This document shows positions 21,600-30,753 of a stretch of DNA of 34,201 nucleotides, piece after piece. Both the position numbers and the translations under genes were made by a program. The stretch covers positions 1 through 34,201 of the forward strand of contig CABUJL010000006.1 of the NCBI GenBank assembly GCA_902491915.1. Reading direction: 5' to 3'. The notes beneath the pieces are model-generated. The model was not told where the DNA came from. It saw nothing but the letters and a program-made list of their open reading frames with translations, and searched no databases. The stretch is from an uncultured Collinsella sp. (lineage in GTDB: Bacteria; Actinomycetota; Coriobacteriia; Coriobacteriales; Coriobacteriaceae). Position 1 is the first letter of the stretch; the number at the start of each line of letters is the position of its first letter.

Positions 21600-22943
21600 A
21601 TGAGCGAACCCCTGCGCACCGTGAACGTCGGTCTGATTGGTCTGGGAACCGTCGGCGGCGGCGTGGCCCGTCTGATCAAGAGCCACCACGATGAGTACCT
21701 GGCAGCCTACGGCATCGACCTTAAGCTGACCCGCGCCTGCGCGCTTGCCTGGGAGCAGGCCGAGGCGGCAGGCATTGAGCGCGAGGCCTTTACGAGTGAC
21801 TGGCACGACGTCGTCAGCGACCCCGCCGTCGACATCGTCGTCGAGCTGATCGGCGGCGAGCATCCCGCAACCGAGATCTTCACCACTGCCTTTGAGCACG
21901 GCAAGCACGTCGTCTCTGCCAACAAGGCCCTGCTGGGCCGTCACGTCGAGACGCTTGCCGAGAAGGCACGCGCGTGCGGCGTGCAGATTAAGTGCGAGGC
22001 CAGCTGCGGCGGTGGCATCCCCATTGTCAGCACGCTCGAGCACGACCTGGTGGGCAACAAGATCCTGACCATCGCAGGCATTCTCAACGGTACCACCAAC
22101 TATATCCTGTCGCGCATGGACGCCGAGGGTGCCGATTACGCCGACGTGCTTGCCGACGCGCAGGCCAAGGGCTATGCCGAGGCCGACCCGTCCGCCGACG
22201 TCGACGGCTTCGATGCCGCCAGCAAGACGGCAATCCTCGCCTCCATCGGTTTTGGCACCCGCGTTACCACCGACGATGTGTACCAGCAGGGTATCCGTAC
22301 CATCGGCGCCGAGGACATCGCCCAGGCCCGCGAGCTCGGCTACACCATTAAGCTGCTCGGCATCGCCCGCAACACCGACGCCGGCGTCGACGTCCGCGTG
22401 CATCCCACGCTGATCCCCGCCGACCACATGCTTGCCAAGGTCAACGGCGCCATGAACGCTGTCTACGTGGTGGGTGACGCCGTGGGCGAGACCATGTTCT
22501 ACGGCGCTGGCGCAGGCTCCTTCCCCACCGCGAGCGCCGTCGTGGGCGATATCCTATCGCTCTCCGAGCAGATCAGCCGCGGCGTGGCTCCGCTGCCCGA
22601 GATTGAGCCCTATGGCCACAACCTCGCCTTTAAGCCCATGGACGAGCTCCAGACCAAGTACTATGTGCGCCTGAAGGTCGCCGACCGCGTGGGCGCCCTG
22701 TCCGAGACGGTCGACATCTTTGCCAAGCACAACATCTCGATCTCGCTCATCAACCAGGTCGAGGACGGCAAGTCAGGCGTCAGCGATGCCTGCTCGGTCA
22801 TCTTCCTGACGCACCGCGCGCTCGAGAAGGACGTCCAGGCTGCCGCCGCCGAGCTTGCCGGCGTCGACTGCGTGGCCGAAGTCGCCAACGTCCTGCGCAT
22901 CGAAGGCGTTGAGGCCTGGACCGAAGGCGTCATGGCCAACTAG
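21600..22943 (+). CDS. hom: Homoserine dehydrogenase
   Basis: NAD(P)H-dependent reduction of aspartate semialdehyde to homoserine, the branch to threonine, methionine and isoleucine. The 447 residues show the Rossmann motif GLGTVGGG (14-21), SANKALL, the substrate-binding ASCGGGIPIV and GILNGTTNYIL, AEADPSADVDGFDAASK, and GAGAGSFPTASAVVGD. A C-terminal ACT domain (YYVRLKVADRVGALSETVDIFAKHNISI) is present, so threonine feedback is likely. ATG 21600 follows GGAGC. It is divergent from the liv region; in the 184-nt gap an isolated TAGAAT (21540) and TTGACA (21419) are not spaced as a promoter pair. Aspartokinase and homoserine kinase are not adjacent. Confidence 0.97.
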   Translation: MSEPLRTVNVGLIGLGTVGGGVARLIKSHHDEYLAAYGIDLKLTRACALAWEQAEAAGIEREAFTSDWHDVVSDPAVDIVVELIGGEHPATEIFTTAFEHGKHVVSANKALLGRHVETLAEKARACGVQIKCEASCGGGIPIVSTLEHDLVGNKILTIAGILNGTTNYILSRMDAEGADYADVLADAQAKGYAEADPSADVDGFDAASKTAILASIGFGTRVTTDDVYQQGIRTIGAEDIAQARELGYTIKLLGIARNTDAGVDVRVHPTLIPADHMLAKVNGAMNAVYVVGDAVGETMFYGAGAGSFPTASAVVGDILSLSEQISRGVAPLPEIEPYGHNLAFKPMDELQTKYYVRLKVADRVGALSETVDIFAKHNISISLINQVEDGKSGVSDACSVIFLTHRALEKDVQAAAAELAGVDCVAEVANVLRIEGVEAWTEGVMAN

Positions 22944-22974
22944 TCCAGTCCTTGGCACACAACATAGCACCTGA

Positions 22975-23004
22975 GGGGCTCCCGTCCGTTTGGATGGGAG
23001 CCCC
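22975..23004 (+). terminator. Terminator of hom
   Basis: GGGGCTCCCGTCC (22975-22987) pairs with GGATGGGAGCCCC (22992-23004), one G-U, 4-nt loop, followed by TTTGTTTG. It lies 31 nt after the hom stop. Confidence 0.85.
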
Positions 23005-23151
23005 TTTGTTTGACGTTCATCAAGCAAAAGTTTGAACAACTTGGCCATTCGCTGACAACCGAGGGTGCCGTTTACCGATATGCGAACGAAGTTGATTTTG
23101 CGCGCCGTTATGCTGTGCTGCGTATGTCCACCCCCGAAGAATGGAGGCACC

Positions 23152-23901
23152 ATGTTGCTCGAGGGTAAGAAAGCAATCATCACCGGAGGCACGCGCGGTA
23201 TCGGCTATGCCATCGCCTGCCGTTTTATCGAGGAAGGCGCCGCCGTCACCGTCTTTGGCTCGCGTCAGGAAACCGCCGACGCGGCCGTTGAGAAGCTCGC
23301 CGCCGCCTATCCCGAGGCAAAGATCTGGGGCCGTTCGTGCAACCTCACCTCACTCGAGGCCGTAACCGAGGCCTTTACGCAGGCCGCAGCCGACATGGGC
23401 GGTCTCGACACGGTCGTCAACAATGCCGGTATCTCCCAGCGCTCGCCCCTTTTGGACTACACGGCCGAGGAGTTCGCCAAGGTCATGGACCTCAACGTCG
23501 TCGCCGTCTTTAATGGTCACCAGGCCGCTGCCAAGATCATGACCGAAGCCGGCCACGGTGGCACCATCACCACCACGAGCTCGATGGTCGCTAAGTACGG
23601 TCAGCCCTCCGGCGTTGGCTATCCCACGTCCAAGTTCGCCGTCAACGGCATGGTCCAGTCGCTCTCACGCGAGCTCGCCCCCGTGGGCATTCGCGTCAAT
23701 GCCGTCGCCCCCGGCGTAACCAGGACCGACATGGTCGCCAACCTGCCCGAAGAAGTCATCAAGCCCATCATCGCTACCATCCCGCTCGGCCGCATGGGCG
23801 AGCCCGAGGATGTCGCCAACGCCTTTGTCTTCCTAGCGAGCGACATGGCCGCCTACGTTACGGGCGCTGTGCTCCCCGTCGACGGAGCCGCCCGCTCCTA
23901 G
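23152..23901 (+). CDS. Short-chain dehydrogenase/reductase, BaiA-like
   Basis: A 249-residue NAD(P)-dependent oxidoreductase. The nucleotide-binding TGGTRGIG is at 11-18, NNAG at 90-93, and the catalytic Ser144, Tyr157, Lys161 are in place (GYPTSKF). From memory it resembles the 3alpha-hydroxysteroid dehydrogenase BaiA of bile-acid 7-dehydroxylating clostridia: ITGGTRGIG, VFG, AVFNG, GVGYPTSK, VAPGVxxTDM, FLASD and a VDGA end occur at matching places. BaiA carries an acidic residue after FG that favours NAD, whereas this protein has Ser-Arg (FGSRQE), so NADP is possible. FabG-like or sugar-alcohol reductase is the alternative. ATG 23152 has GGAGG 4 nt upstream. No other bai gene is near, and the gene is flanked by terminators, so it is probably transcribed alone. 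Confidence 0.85.
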   Translation: MLLEGKKAIITGGTRGIGYAIACRFIEEGAAVTVFGSRQETADAAVEKLAAAYPEAKIWGRSCNLTSLEAVTEAFTQAAADMGGLDTVVNNAGISQRSPLLDYTAEEFAKVMDLNVVAVFNGHQAAAKIMTEAGHGGTITTTSSMVAKYGQPSGVGYPTSKFAVNGMVQSLSRELAPVGIRVNAVAPGVTRTDMVANLPEEVIKPIIATIPLGRMGEPEDVANAFVFLASDMAAYVTGAVLPVDGAARS

Positions 23902-23946
23902 GGAGCCACAAGCTTTGGCTTCAAGCCTCAACATAGCTCAACCAAA

Positions 23947-23985
23947 AAGGCGCGCCGTCTGCATCAACTGCAGGCAGCGCGCCTT
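23947..23985. terminator. Bidirectional terminator between SDR and antiporter genes
   Basis: AAGGCGCGC (23947-23955) pairs with GCGCGCCTT (23977-23985), with an inner CTGCA/TGCAG. A5 precedes and TTCTTCT follows, so both the plus-strand SDR and the minus-strand antiporter could be terminated here. Confidence 0.75.
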
Positions 23986-23999
23986 CTTCTGTTATGAAA

Positions 24000-24107
24000 G
24001 GGAAACTATGTCCCAGTATTTCGCCCATTCCGGGACACAGTTTCCCAACGGCCCCCGTTTCGGAAACCACATCCCGTTCCGAGCCTTCAAAGCGGGACGC
24101 GGCTTCC
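24000..24107. repeat. Two adjacent imperfect palindromes
   Basis: The first pairs GGGAAACTATGTCCC (24000-24014) with GGGACACAGTTTCCC (24032-24046), one mismatch. The second pairs 24062-24076 (GGAAACCACATCCCG) with 24093-24107 (CGGGACGCGGCTTCC), about 11-12 of 15 bases. The arms of the two are alike, suggesting a duplicated or degenerate repeat family in the gap between convergent genes. Confidence 0.65.
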
Positions 24108-24122
24108 CCGAGAGAGTATCGA

Positions 24123-25685
24123 CTACTTGCCGTCGTCGTCCTCGGCTTCTTCTCTTGCATAGAGCTCCAGCATGCGGCGGCGGTATTCGCGCACGGCGAG
24201 CTTGGCGCGCTCCAGGCGGCGACGCTCGCGCGGGGTCAGCTCGGACGGGTCGACCTCATCACCATAGGTCTTATCGGCAAGAAGATGCGCCGCGTCCACG
24301 ATGCGGGCATCGATGTGGCCGCTCGCCGCCTCGGCGGAAAGACGCTCGGCAATCGTATCGAGCGTAGGCAAGCCCTCGAATACGCGACCATGGCCATGCG
24401 AAGTCAGCAGCTCGTGCTCACGTGCGAGCAGGCTCGCCAAATCGTGATGGGCGCGCAGGATGTCGAGCGCATCGGATGGATGCTCGGCAACTTCTGCCAC
24501 GGCGGCGACCGGCGCGGCGTCGACCACGCGGTAGAAGAGCTGCGCGAGCAACGGCATCAAGAACACCGTGATGGCACCGGCAGCAACCATGACCGACGCA
24601 ATATCTTGCGACAGCGCGCCCGCGTTGACGGCAACGCTTGTCACGGCAACGATGATCGGCAGGGCCGTGGTGCAGTACAGGGCCACGGTAATGCGACCAT
24701 ACGCCGACACATCGCGCGTCGCAGGACAAATGCTCATAGAAATAAGAATGGGCACGGCACGAATAATCAACAACGCCACGATAAAGCCCACGAGCAGACC
24801 CGGGCGCGACGCCACGGCCGTCAGATCGATCTTTGCGCCCGATACGGTAAAGAATACCGGAATCAAAAAGCCGTAGGCCAGGCCATCGAGCTTGGTCTCG
24901 AGCGTATGGTTGCCCTCGGGGATGATATAGCGCAAGACAAAGCCGGCGGCAAAAGAACCCAACACGATGTCGAGATCAAAGACGGCCGAGAACGCCACGA
25001 GTGTGACCAGGATGAGCACCGTCAGGCGCACGAAGGTCTGCGACGTGGTATCGGCGCGTTCCTCGACAAACGCAAAGAAGCGGCTGCCGACACGCTTGGA
25101 GCGGCTTGGGACCACAGCCAGCAACACGCAAACCACCGCAAACAAGCCAAGGATTACGAGCGTTTGGATGCCAGTGCGGGCAGACAGCAGCACCGACATG
25201 GCGAGCACAGGGCCGAGCTCACCCCAGGTGCCATACGCGAGAATCGAGTCGCCCACACGCGTGCCAGTGAGCGAGCGCTCACGCATGATGGGCACGAGCG
25301 TGCCGAGCGCCGTCGAAGTGAGGGCAAGCGTCACGGCGATACCGTCGAAATGACTGACTGAGAACCACGGGGTAAAGCGCACGGCAAGCCAGGCGATACC
25401 AAACGTGACGGCCCACGTCGCCAAGCCGTAGCGCCCCTCGACGCCCGTGATGCTCTTGGGGTCGATCTCAAAACCGGCAAGCAGGAACAAAAAGGCCAGG
25501 CCCAGCTCGGACACGAGCGAGACCTCGGCATCTACATGGATAATGCCGAGCATATGCGGGCCCAGCACCGCACCGAACACGAGCAAAAAGACCGTCTCGG
25601 GGACGGGTTTTCCGGGAATCGCCGAGGCGATGAAGGGGCTTGCAAAGGCCACGAGCGCGATGATGGCGAGTGAAACGAATGCCAT
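24123..25685 (-). CDS. CPA2-family cation:proton antiporter
   Basis: A 520-residue membrane protein of the monovalent cation:proton antiporter-2 type, exchanging sodium or potassium for protons. About twelve hydrophobic segments fill residues 1-395; landmarks are VPETVFLLVFGAVLGPHMLG, LGLAFLFLLAGFEID and FDLDIVLGSFAAGFVL with likely ion-site acidic residues, and FLIPVFFTVSGAKID. The last 120 residues are hydrophilic and charged (SELTPRERRRLERAKLAVREYRRRM), probably a cytoplasmic tail; no Rossmann TrkA-N domain is seen, unlike KefB/C. ATG 25685 has AAGG 7 nt upstream. It is convergent with the SDR gene and divergent from purL. Confidence 0.88.
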   Translation of the reverse strand: MAFVSLAIIALVAFASPFIASAIPGKPVPETVFLLVFGAVLGPHMLGIIHVDAEVSLVSELGLAFLFLLAGFEIDPKSITGVEGRYGLATWAVTFGIAWLAVRFTPWFSVSHFDGIAVTLALTSTALGTLVPIMRERSLTGTRVGDSILAYGTWGELGPVLAMSVLLSARTGIQTLVILGLFAVVCVLLAVVPSRSKRVGSRFFAFVEERADTTSQTFVRLTVLILVTLVAFSAVFDLDIVLGSFAAGFVLRYIIPEGNHTLETKLDGLAYGFLIPVFFTVSGAKIDLTAVASRPGLLVGFIVALLIIRAVPILISMSICPATRDVSAYGRITVALYCTTALPIIVAVTSVAVNAGALSQDIASVMVAAGAITVFLMPLLAQLFYRVVDAAPVAAVAEVAEHPSDALDILRAHHDLASLLAREHELLTSHGHGRVFEGLPTLDTIAERLSAEAASGHIDARIVDAAHLLADKTYGDEVDPSELTPRERRRLERAKLAVREYRRRMLELYAREEAEDDDGK

Positions 25686-25869
25686 GTGATGCCTTTCTCT
25701 TGTTTGCGCTTCACTGTAGCACCCTCGCCGTCCTCAACGCGCCGCGAGCTGTCGTATCATAGTGAGGTTTACAAACATGTGGCTCAAGGCGACCGCAGGG
25801 CAGACCCCGCAAACCGACCGCTGCCGCATACCGTACCGTACGCCCAACCGATCAGGAAGGCAGGAACCA

Positions 25870-28800
25870 ATGGTCTCTCGTATCTACGTGGAGAAGAAAC
25901 CCGGGTTCGACGTCGAGGCTCAGCAGCTCAAGGGCGAGCTGACCGAAATTCTCGGCATCAAGGGCATCGAGGCCCTGAGGATCATCAACCGCTACGACGT
26001 CGAGGGCATCGACGAGGAGCTTTTCCGCTCCTGCGTGCCGACCGTCTTTAGCGAGCCCCAGGTCGATGTGACCTACGACGAGCTCCCCGCAAGCGATGGC
26101 GCCGTCTTTGCCGTCGAATTCCTGCCTGGCCAGTTTGACCAGCGCGCCGACTCCGCCAGCGAGTGCGTGCAGCTCATCAGCCAGGGCGAGCGCCCCGCCG
26201 TGCGCTCCGCCAAGGTCTATATGATCTCGGGCGCTCTGGACGAAGCCGCCATCGAGGCCATCAAGCACTACGTGGTGAACCCCGTCGAGGCACGCATCGC
26301 CTCGCTCGACCTGCCCGAGACGCTGTACATGGAGACCCCCGAGCCCCAGCCCGTCGAAGTGCTCGACGGCTTCCGCGAGCTCGATGAGGCCGGCCTTGCC
26401 GCCTTTATCGCCGATCGCGGCCTTGCCATGGACGAGGCGGACATCGCCTTCTGCCAGCAGTACTTCCGCGATGAGGACCGCGACCCCACCATCACCGAGA
26501 TCCGCGTGATCGACACCTACTGGTCCGACCACTGCCGCCACACCACCTTCGGCACCGTCCTGGACGACGTGACGATCGACGACGCCGTGGTGCAGCAGGC
26601 CTTCGACCGCTACATGGAGATGCGCCACGAGCTCGGTCGCGACGCCAAGCCCGTTTGCCTCATGGACATGGGCACCATCGGCGCCAAGTACCTTAAGAAG
26701 ACCGGCGTCATGACCGATGTCGACGAGTCCGAGGAGATCAACGCCTGCACCGTCAAGGTGAAGGTCGATGTCGACGGCGAGGACCAGGACTGGTTGTTCC
26801 TGTTTAAGAACGAGACCCACAACCACCCGACCGAGATCGAGCCCTTCGGCGGTGCCGCCACCTGCGTGGGCGGCGCCATCCGCGACCCGCTCTCGGGCCG
26901 CAGCTACGTGTACCAGGCCATGCGTGTCACCGGTGCCGGCGACCCCACCGTCCCCGTGTCCGAGACACTCGAGGGCAAGCTGCCGCAGCGCAAGCTCGTA
27001 ACCACTGCCGCCGCCGGCTACTCCAGCTACGGCAACCAGATCGGCCTTGCCACCGGCCAGGTCAACGAGCTCTATCATCCCGGCTACGTGGCCAAGCGCA
27101 TGGAGGTCGGCGCCGTCGTGGGCGCTACCCCGGCAAACCACGTGCGCCGCGAGTGCCCCGCCCCCACCGACAAGATCATCCTGCTGGGCGGCCGTACCGG
27201 CCGTGACGGCATCGGCGGTGCCACCGGCTCCTCCAAGACCCAGAACACCGAGTCCATCGAGACCTCGGGCGCCGAGGTCCAGAAGGGCAACGCCCCGGTC
27301 GAGCGCAAGCTGCAGCGCCTCTTCCGCCGCGGCGACGCCTGCCGTCTGATCAAGCGCTGCAACGACTTTGGCGCCGGCGGCGTCTCGGTTGCCGTGGGCG
27401 AACTTGCCGACGGCCTGTATGTCGACCTTGATACCGTGACCAAGAAGTACGACGGCCTGGACGGCACCGAGCTCGCCATCTCCGAGTCCCAGGAGCGTAT
27501 GGCCTGCGCCGTCGCCGACGGTGACGTCGAGGAGTTCATGGGCTACGCCGCCGAGGAGAACCTCGAGGCGACCGTTATCGCCGAGGTTACCGCCGAGCCG
27601 CGCATGCGCATGGCCTGGAACGGTGTCGCCATCGTCGACCTATCCCGCGAGTTCCTCAACTCTAACGGCGCGCCCAAGCACCAGGTCGCTCACGTGTGCG
27701 CCCGCAGCGTGTGGCAGCCCAGCTGGGCCGGCACCACGCTTGCCGAGCGCATGACCTCGCTTGTCACCGACCTCAACGTTGCCTCCAACAAGGGCCTTTC
27801 CGAGCGCTTCGACTCCACCATCGGTGCCGCAACCGTGCTTATGCCCTTTGGCGGCAAGACCCAGCTCACCCCGAGCTCGGCCATGGTCGCCAAGTTCCCC
27901 GTGGACGGCGAGACCACCACGGCAAGCGCCATGGCATGGGGCTTTAACCCCTATCTGATGGAGGCCGACCAGTTTGCGGGCGCCTACCTGTCCGTGGTCG
28001 AGTCCATCGCCAAGCTCGTGGCTGCCGGCTTTGAGCACAAGCGCGCCTACCTCTCCTTCCAGGAGTACTTCGAGCGCCTGCGCACCGAGGCAGAGCGCTG
28101 GGGCAAGCCCACGGCAGCCGTCCTGGGCGCCCTCATGGCCCAGGTCGACCTGGGTGCCGGAGCCATCGGCGGCAAGGATTCCATGAGCGGCTCGTTTGAG
28201 GACGAGGCCGGCGAGCTCAACGTTCCGCCCACCCTGATCAGCTTCGCTGTGGCCGTGGGCCACGCGGCGCGCGCCGTCTCCCCTGAGTTCAAGGGTCTGA
28301 CGCACCGCGTCGTCCGCATCGCCCCCGCCACCTACGGCGAGGACTACCGCCCCGACGCCCAGCAGCTGCTCGCCGCGTTTGACGCCGTCGAGGCGCTCAC
28401 CGCTACCGGCGACGCCCTGGCCGTCTCCACGCCCGGCTACGGCTGCGGCGCCGAGAGCCTCTTTAAGATGTGTGTCGGCAACCAGATCGGCATCGAGCTT
28501 GCCGAGGATGTGGACGTGGAGAGCCTCTTCACCCCGCTCTACGGCAGCTTTATCGTCGAGCTCGCCGAGGACGCCGAGCTGCCCAAGGTCGCCGACGGCG
28601 TTGTCGTCGAGCCCCTGGGTACCACCGTCGAGGGCTATGTCATCGACACCGGCTCCGAGGTCATCGAGCTCGCCGAGCTCCAGGAGGCCTGGGAGAGCGG
28701 CATCGAGGGCGTCTTCGCCTACCGCAGCGCCGGCGAGACCCCCGAGGTCGAGACTATCGATTTCCGCGCCAAGGACATCCACGTGTACGGCGGCGCCAAG

Positions 28801-29616
28801 ATCGCCCGCCCGCGCGTGATCATCCCCGTGTTCCCCGGCAACAACTGTGAGTACGACAGCGCCCGCGCCTTCCGTGCCGCCGGTGCCGAGGCCGACACCT
28901 TCGTGATCAACAACCTCACGCCCGAGGCCGTCGCCGAGAGCACCCACGAGCTTGCCCGCCGCATCCGTGCAAGCCAGATCGTCATGATCCCCGGCGGCTT
29001 CTCGGGCGGCGACGAGCCCGACGGCTCCGCCAAGTTCATCACGGCGTTCTTCCGCGCTCCCGAGGTCACCGAGGCAGTCCGCGACCTGCTCCAGGCCCGC
29101 GACGGCCTGATGCTGGGCATCTGCAACGGCTTCCAGGCCCTGGTCAAGCTCGGCCTGGTGCCCTACGGTGACATCGTCGACGCCACGCCCGATGCGCCCA
29201 CGCTGACGTTCAACACCATCGGTCGCCATCAGAGCCGCCTGGTGCGCACCCGCATCTCGTCCAACCTGTCCCCGTGGCTGTCGCAGTGCAGCCTGGACGA
29301 CCCCTACACCGTCGCCATCAGCCACGGCGAGGGCCGCTTTGTCGCCAACGACGAGGTACTCGCCCAGCTGATCGCCAACGGCCAGGTCGCCACGCAGTAC
29401 GTGGGCGAGGACGGCAAGCCCAGCATGGATCTTTCCGTCAACCCCAACGGCTCCGCACTCGCCATCGAGGGCATCACGAGCCCCGACGGCCGCGTCTTGG
29501 GCAAGATGGGCCATGCCGAGCGTCGCGGCGACAACCTGTACCGCAACGTGCCCGAGCATGTCCCCGGCGACAAGTTCATGCCGATCTTTGAGAGCGGCGT
29601 AGCCTACTTCGCCTAA
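25870..29616 (+). CDS. purL: Phosphoribosylformylglycinamidine synthase, single-chain
   Basis: Fourth step of purine synthesis: FGAR + glutamine + ATP to FGAM. The 1248-residue chain joins functions that many Gram-positives place in PurS, PurL and PurQ. The synthetase halves show IDTYWSDHCRHTTF, FKNETHNHPTEIEPFGGAATCVGG, GGRTGRDGIGGATGSS, and CNDFGAGGVSVAVGELADG. The glutaminase domain begins near residue 980 (RPRVIIPVFPGNNCEYD), with the oxyanion loop IPGGFSGGD, nucleophile Cys1085 in LGICNGFQ, and ISHGEGRF near 1150. ATG 25870 has an AGGAAGGCAGGA site upstream; the frame back to 25762 is not conserved. A TATCAT -10-like box is at 25755. Codon use is extremely GC3-rich, as in highly expressed genes. 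No other pur gene is adjacent. Confidence 0.97.
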   Translation: MVSRIYVEKKPGFDVEAQQLKGELTEILGIKGIEALRIINRYDVEGIDEELFRSCVPTVFSEPQVDVTYDELPASDGAVFAVEFLPGQFDQRADSASECVQLISQGERPAVRSAKVYMISGALDEAAIEAIKHYVVNPVEARIASLDLPETLYMETPEPQPVEVLDGFRELDEAGLAAFIADRGLAMDEADIAFCQQYFRDEDRDPTITEIRVIDTYWSDHCRHTTFGTVLDDVTIDDAVVQQAFDRYMEMRHELGRDAKPVCLMDMGTIGAKYLKKTGVMTDVDESEEINACTVKVKVDVDGEDQDWLFLFKNETHNHPTEIEPFGGAATCVGGAIRDPLSGRSYVYQAMRVTGAGDPTVPVSETLEGKLPQRKLVTTAAAGYSSYGNQIGLATGQVNELYHPGYVAKRMEVGAVVGATPANHVRRECPAPTDKIILLGGRTGRDGIGGATGSSKTQNTESIETSGAEVQKGNAPVERKLQRLFRRGDACRLIKRCNDFGAGGVSVAVGELADGLYVDLDTVTKKYDGLDGTELAISESQERMACAVADGDVEEFMGYAAEENLEATVIAEVTAEPRMRMAWNGVAIVDLSREFLNSNGAPKHQVAHVCARSVWQPSWAGTTLAERMTSLVTDLNVASNKGLSERFDSTIGAATVLMPFGGKTQLTPSSAMVAKFPVDGETTTASAMAWGFNPYLMEADQFAGAYLSVVESIAKLVAAGFEHKRAYLSFQEYFERLRTEAERWGKPTAAVLGALMAQVDLGAGAIGGKDSMSGSFEDEAGELNVPPTLISFAVAVGHAARAVSPEFKGLTHRVVRIAPATYGEDYRPDAQQLLAAFDAVEALTATGDALAVSTPGYGCGAESLFKMCVGNQIGIELAEDVDVESLFTPLYGSFIVELAEDAELPKVADGVVVEPLGTTVEGYVIDTGSEVIELAELQEAWESGIEGVFAYRSAGETPEVETIDFRAKDIHVYGGAKIARPRVIIPVFPGNNCEYDSARAFRAAGAEADTFVINNLTPEAVAESTHELARRIRASQIVMIPGGFSGGDEPDGSAKFITAFFRAPEVTEAVRDLLQARDGLMLGICNGFQALVKLGLVPYGDIVDATPDAPTLTFNTIGRHQSRLVRTRISSNLSPWLSQCSLDDPYTVAISHGEGRFVANDEVLAQLIANGQVATQYVGEDGKPSMDLSVNPNGSALAIEGITSPDGRVLGKMGHAERRGDNLYRNVPEHVPGDKFMPIFESGVAYFA

Positions 29617-29654
29617 ACCTTTCCCATCGGGTACAATCCCTTCGGGTAACATTA

Positions 29655-29690
29655 CCCGCCACCGACACATCCGGTGGCGGGTTCTTTTTT
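29655..29690 (+). terminator. Terminator of purL
   Basis: CCCGCCACCG (29655-29664) pairs perfectly with CGGTGGCGGG (29672-29681), followed by TTCTTTTTT. It separates purL from the transporter, whose start is 26 nt further on. Confidence 0.92.
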
Positions 29691-29715
29691 GCTTCGCGCA
29701 TGTAGAAAGGACATC

Positions 29716-30651
29716 ATGGAAAGCCGCAAGCCGTATCTCGCCACCCTGCCCGGACTCATCCTGGGCTGTCTCGTTTGCTGCGCGCTCTGGGGCTCCGCCT
29801 TCCCCTGCATCAAGATCGGCTACGGCCTCTTTGGCATTCCCGCGCGCGACAGCGCCTCGCAGCTGCTCTTCGCGGGTCTGCGCTTCACCCTTGCCGGCAT
29901 GCTGGTCATTGTTGGCATGAGCGTGGTCCAGCACCGACCGCTCGTTCCGCAAGCGCGTGATATCAAGCCTATCTGTATCTTGTCGCTCTTCCAGACCATC
30001 GGCCAGTACTTCTTTTTCTACCTTGGTCTCTCCCGTGCAAGCGCTATGTCGAGCTCCATCATCGAGGCCAGCGCCAACTTCTTGGCTATCCTCTTTGCCG
30101 CCCTGGCGTTTCGCACCGAAAAGCTCAATACGGCCAAGGTGCTCGGCTGCGTACTGGGCTTTGCCGGTGTCGCGCTCGTCAACCTTTCGGGCGCGGACGG
30201 CACCTTTGGCTTTACGCTCGACGGCGAGGGCTTTATCCTGGCCTCCACCGTCGCGGGTGCCCTTTCGACCTGCCTGATCGGCATCTTCTCGCGCGAGCAC
30301 GACGGCGTCTTGCTTGCCGGATGGCAGTTCTTGGTCGGCGGCCTGGTCCTCACCGCCATCGGCTTTTTGATGGGTGGCGCGCTCTCCCCCACGGCGATTG
30401 CCCCCGCCATCGCGCTCATCATCTACATGGCGCTTATCTCCGCGGTCGCCTACTCGCTGTGGTCGCGCCTGCTTGCCGTCAACCCCGTCAGCCGCGTCTC
30501 GGTCTTTGGGTTTATGAACCCCGTCTTTGGTGTGCTGCTGAGCGCGCTGTTGCTCGGCGAGGGCGCTGGCACGAGCCCCGTTACCGTCATCGTTGCCCTG
30601 CTGTTGGTCTGCGGCGGCATCATCATCGTCAACAAACCCAAAAAAGCTTAA
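29716..30651 (+). CDS. EamA-family (DMT) transporter
   Basis: A 311-residue membrane protein with about ten helices in two EamA repeats. The first repeat contains CCALWGSAFPCIKIGY and GLSRASAMSSSIIEASANFLAILFAAL; the second contains SAVAYSLWSRLLAVNPVSRVSVFGFMNPVFGVLLSALLLGE. The family exports or imports small metabolites such as amino acids; the substrate cannot be told. ATG 29716 has AAAGG 5 nt upstream; the frame extending to 29674 passes through the purL terminator and is rejected. It sits between two terminators and is probably transcribed alone. Confidence 0.88.
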   Translation: MESRKPYLATLPGLILGCLVCCALWGSAFPCIKIGYGLFGIPARDSASQLLFAGLRFTLAGMLVIVGMSVVQHRPLVPQARDIKPICILSLFQTIGQYFFFYLGLSRASAMSSSIIEASANFLAILFAALAFRTEKLNTAKVLGCVLGFAGVALVNLSGADGTFGFTLDGEGFILASTVAGALSTCLIGIFSREHDGVLLAGWQFLVGGLVLTAIGFLMGGALSPTAIAPAIALIIYMALISAVAYSLWSRLLAVNPVSRVSVFGFMNPVFGVLLSALLLGEGAGTSPVTVIVALLLVCGGIIIVNKPKKA

Positions 30652-30717
30652 CGAACTGCCCTTATTTTGCAGAGGGGATTCATGTACTTTAGCTTAATGG
30701 AGTATATCGGTGAGCTG

Positions 30718-30753
30718 AGGGCCGCCACGCACACAAGCGTGCGCCCCTTTTTT
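30718..30753 (+). terminator. Terminator of the EamA transporter gene
   Basis: GGGC..CACGC (from 30718) pairs with GCGTG.GCCC around a 6-nt loop, followed by TTTTTT up to 30753, which abuts the stop codon of the convergent diguanylate cyclase gene. Confidence 0.7.

Noticed and set aside
27640..30300. Very long open frame (about 886 codons) on the minus strand opposite purL
   Set aside because: It is the mirror frame of a GC3-rich gene, which suppresses stop codons. The translation shows no recognisable domain and is low-complexity; purL on the plus strand is unmistakable.
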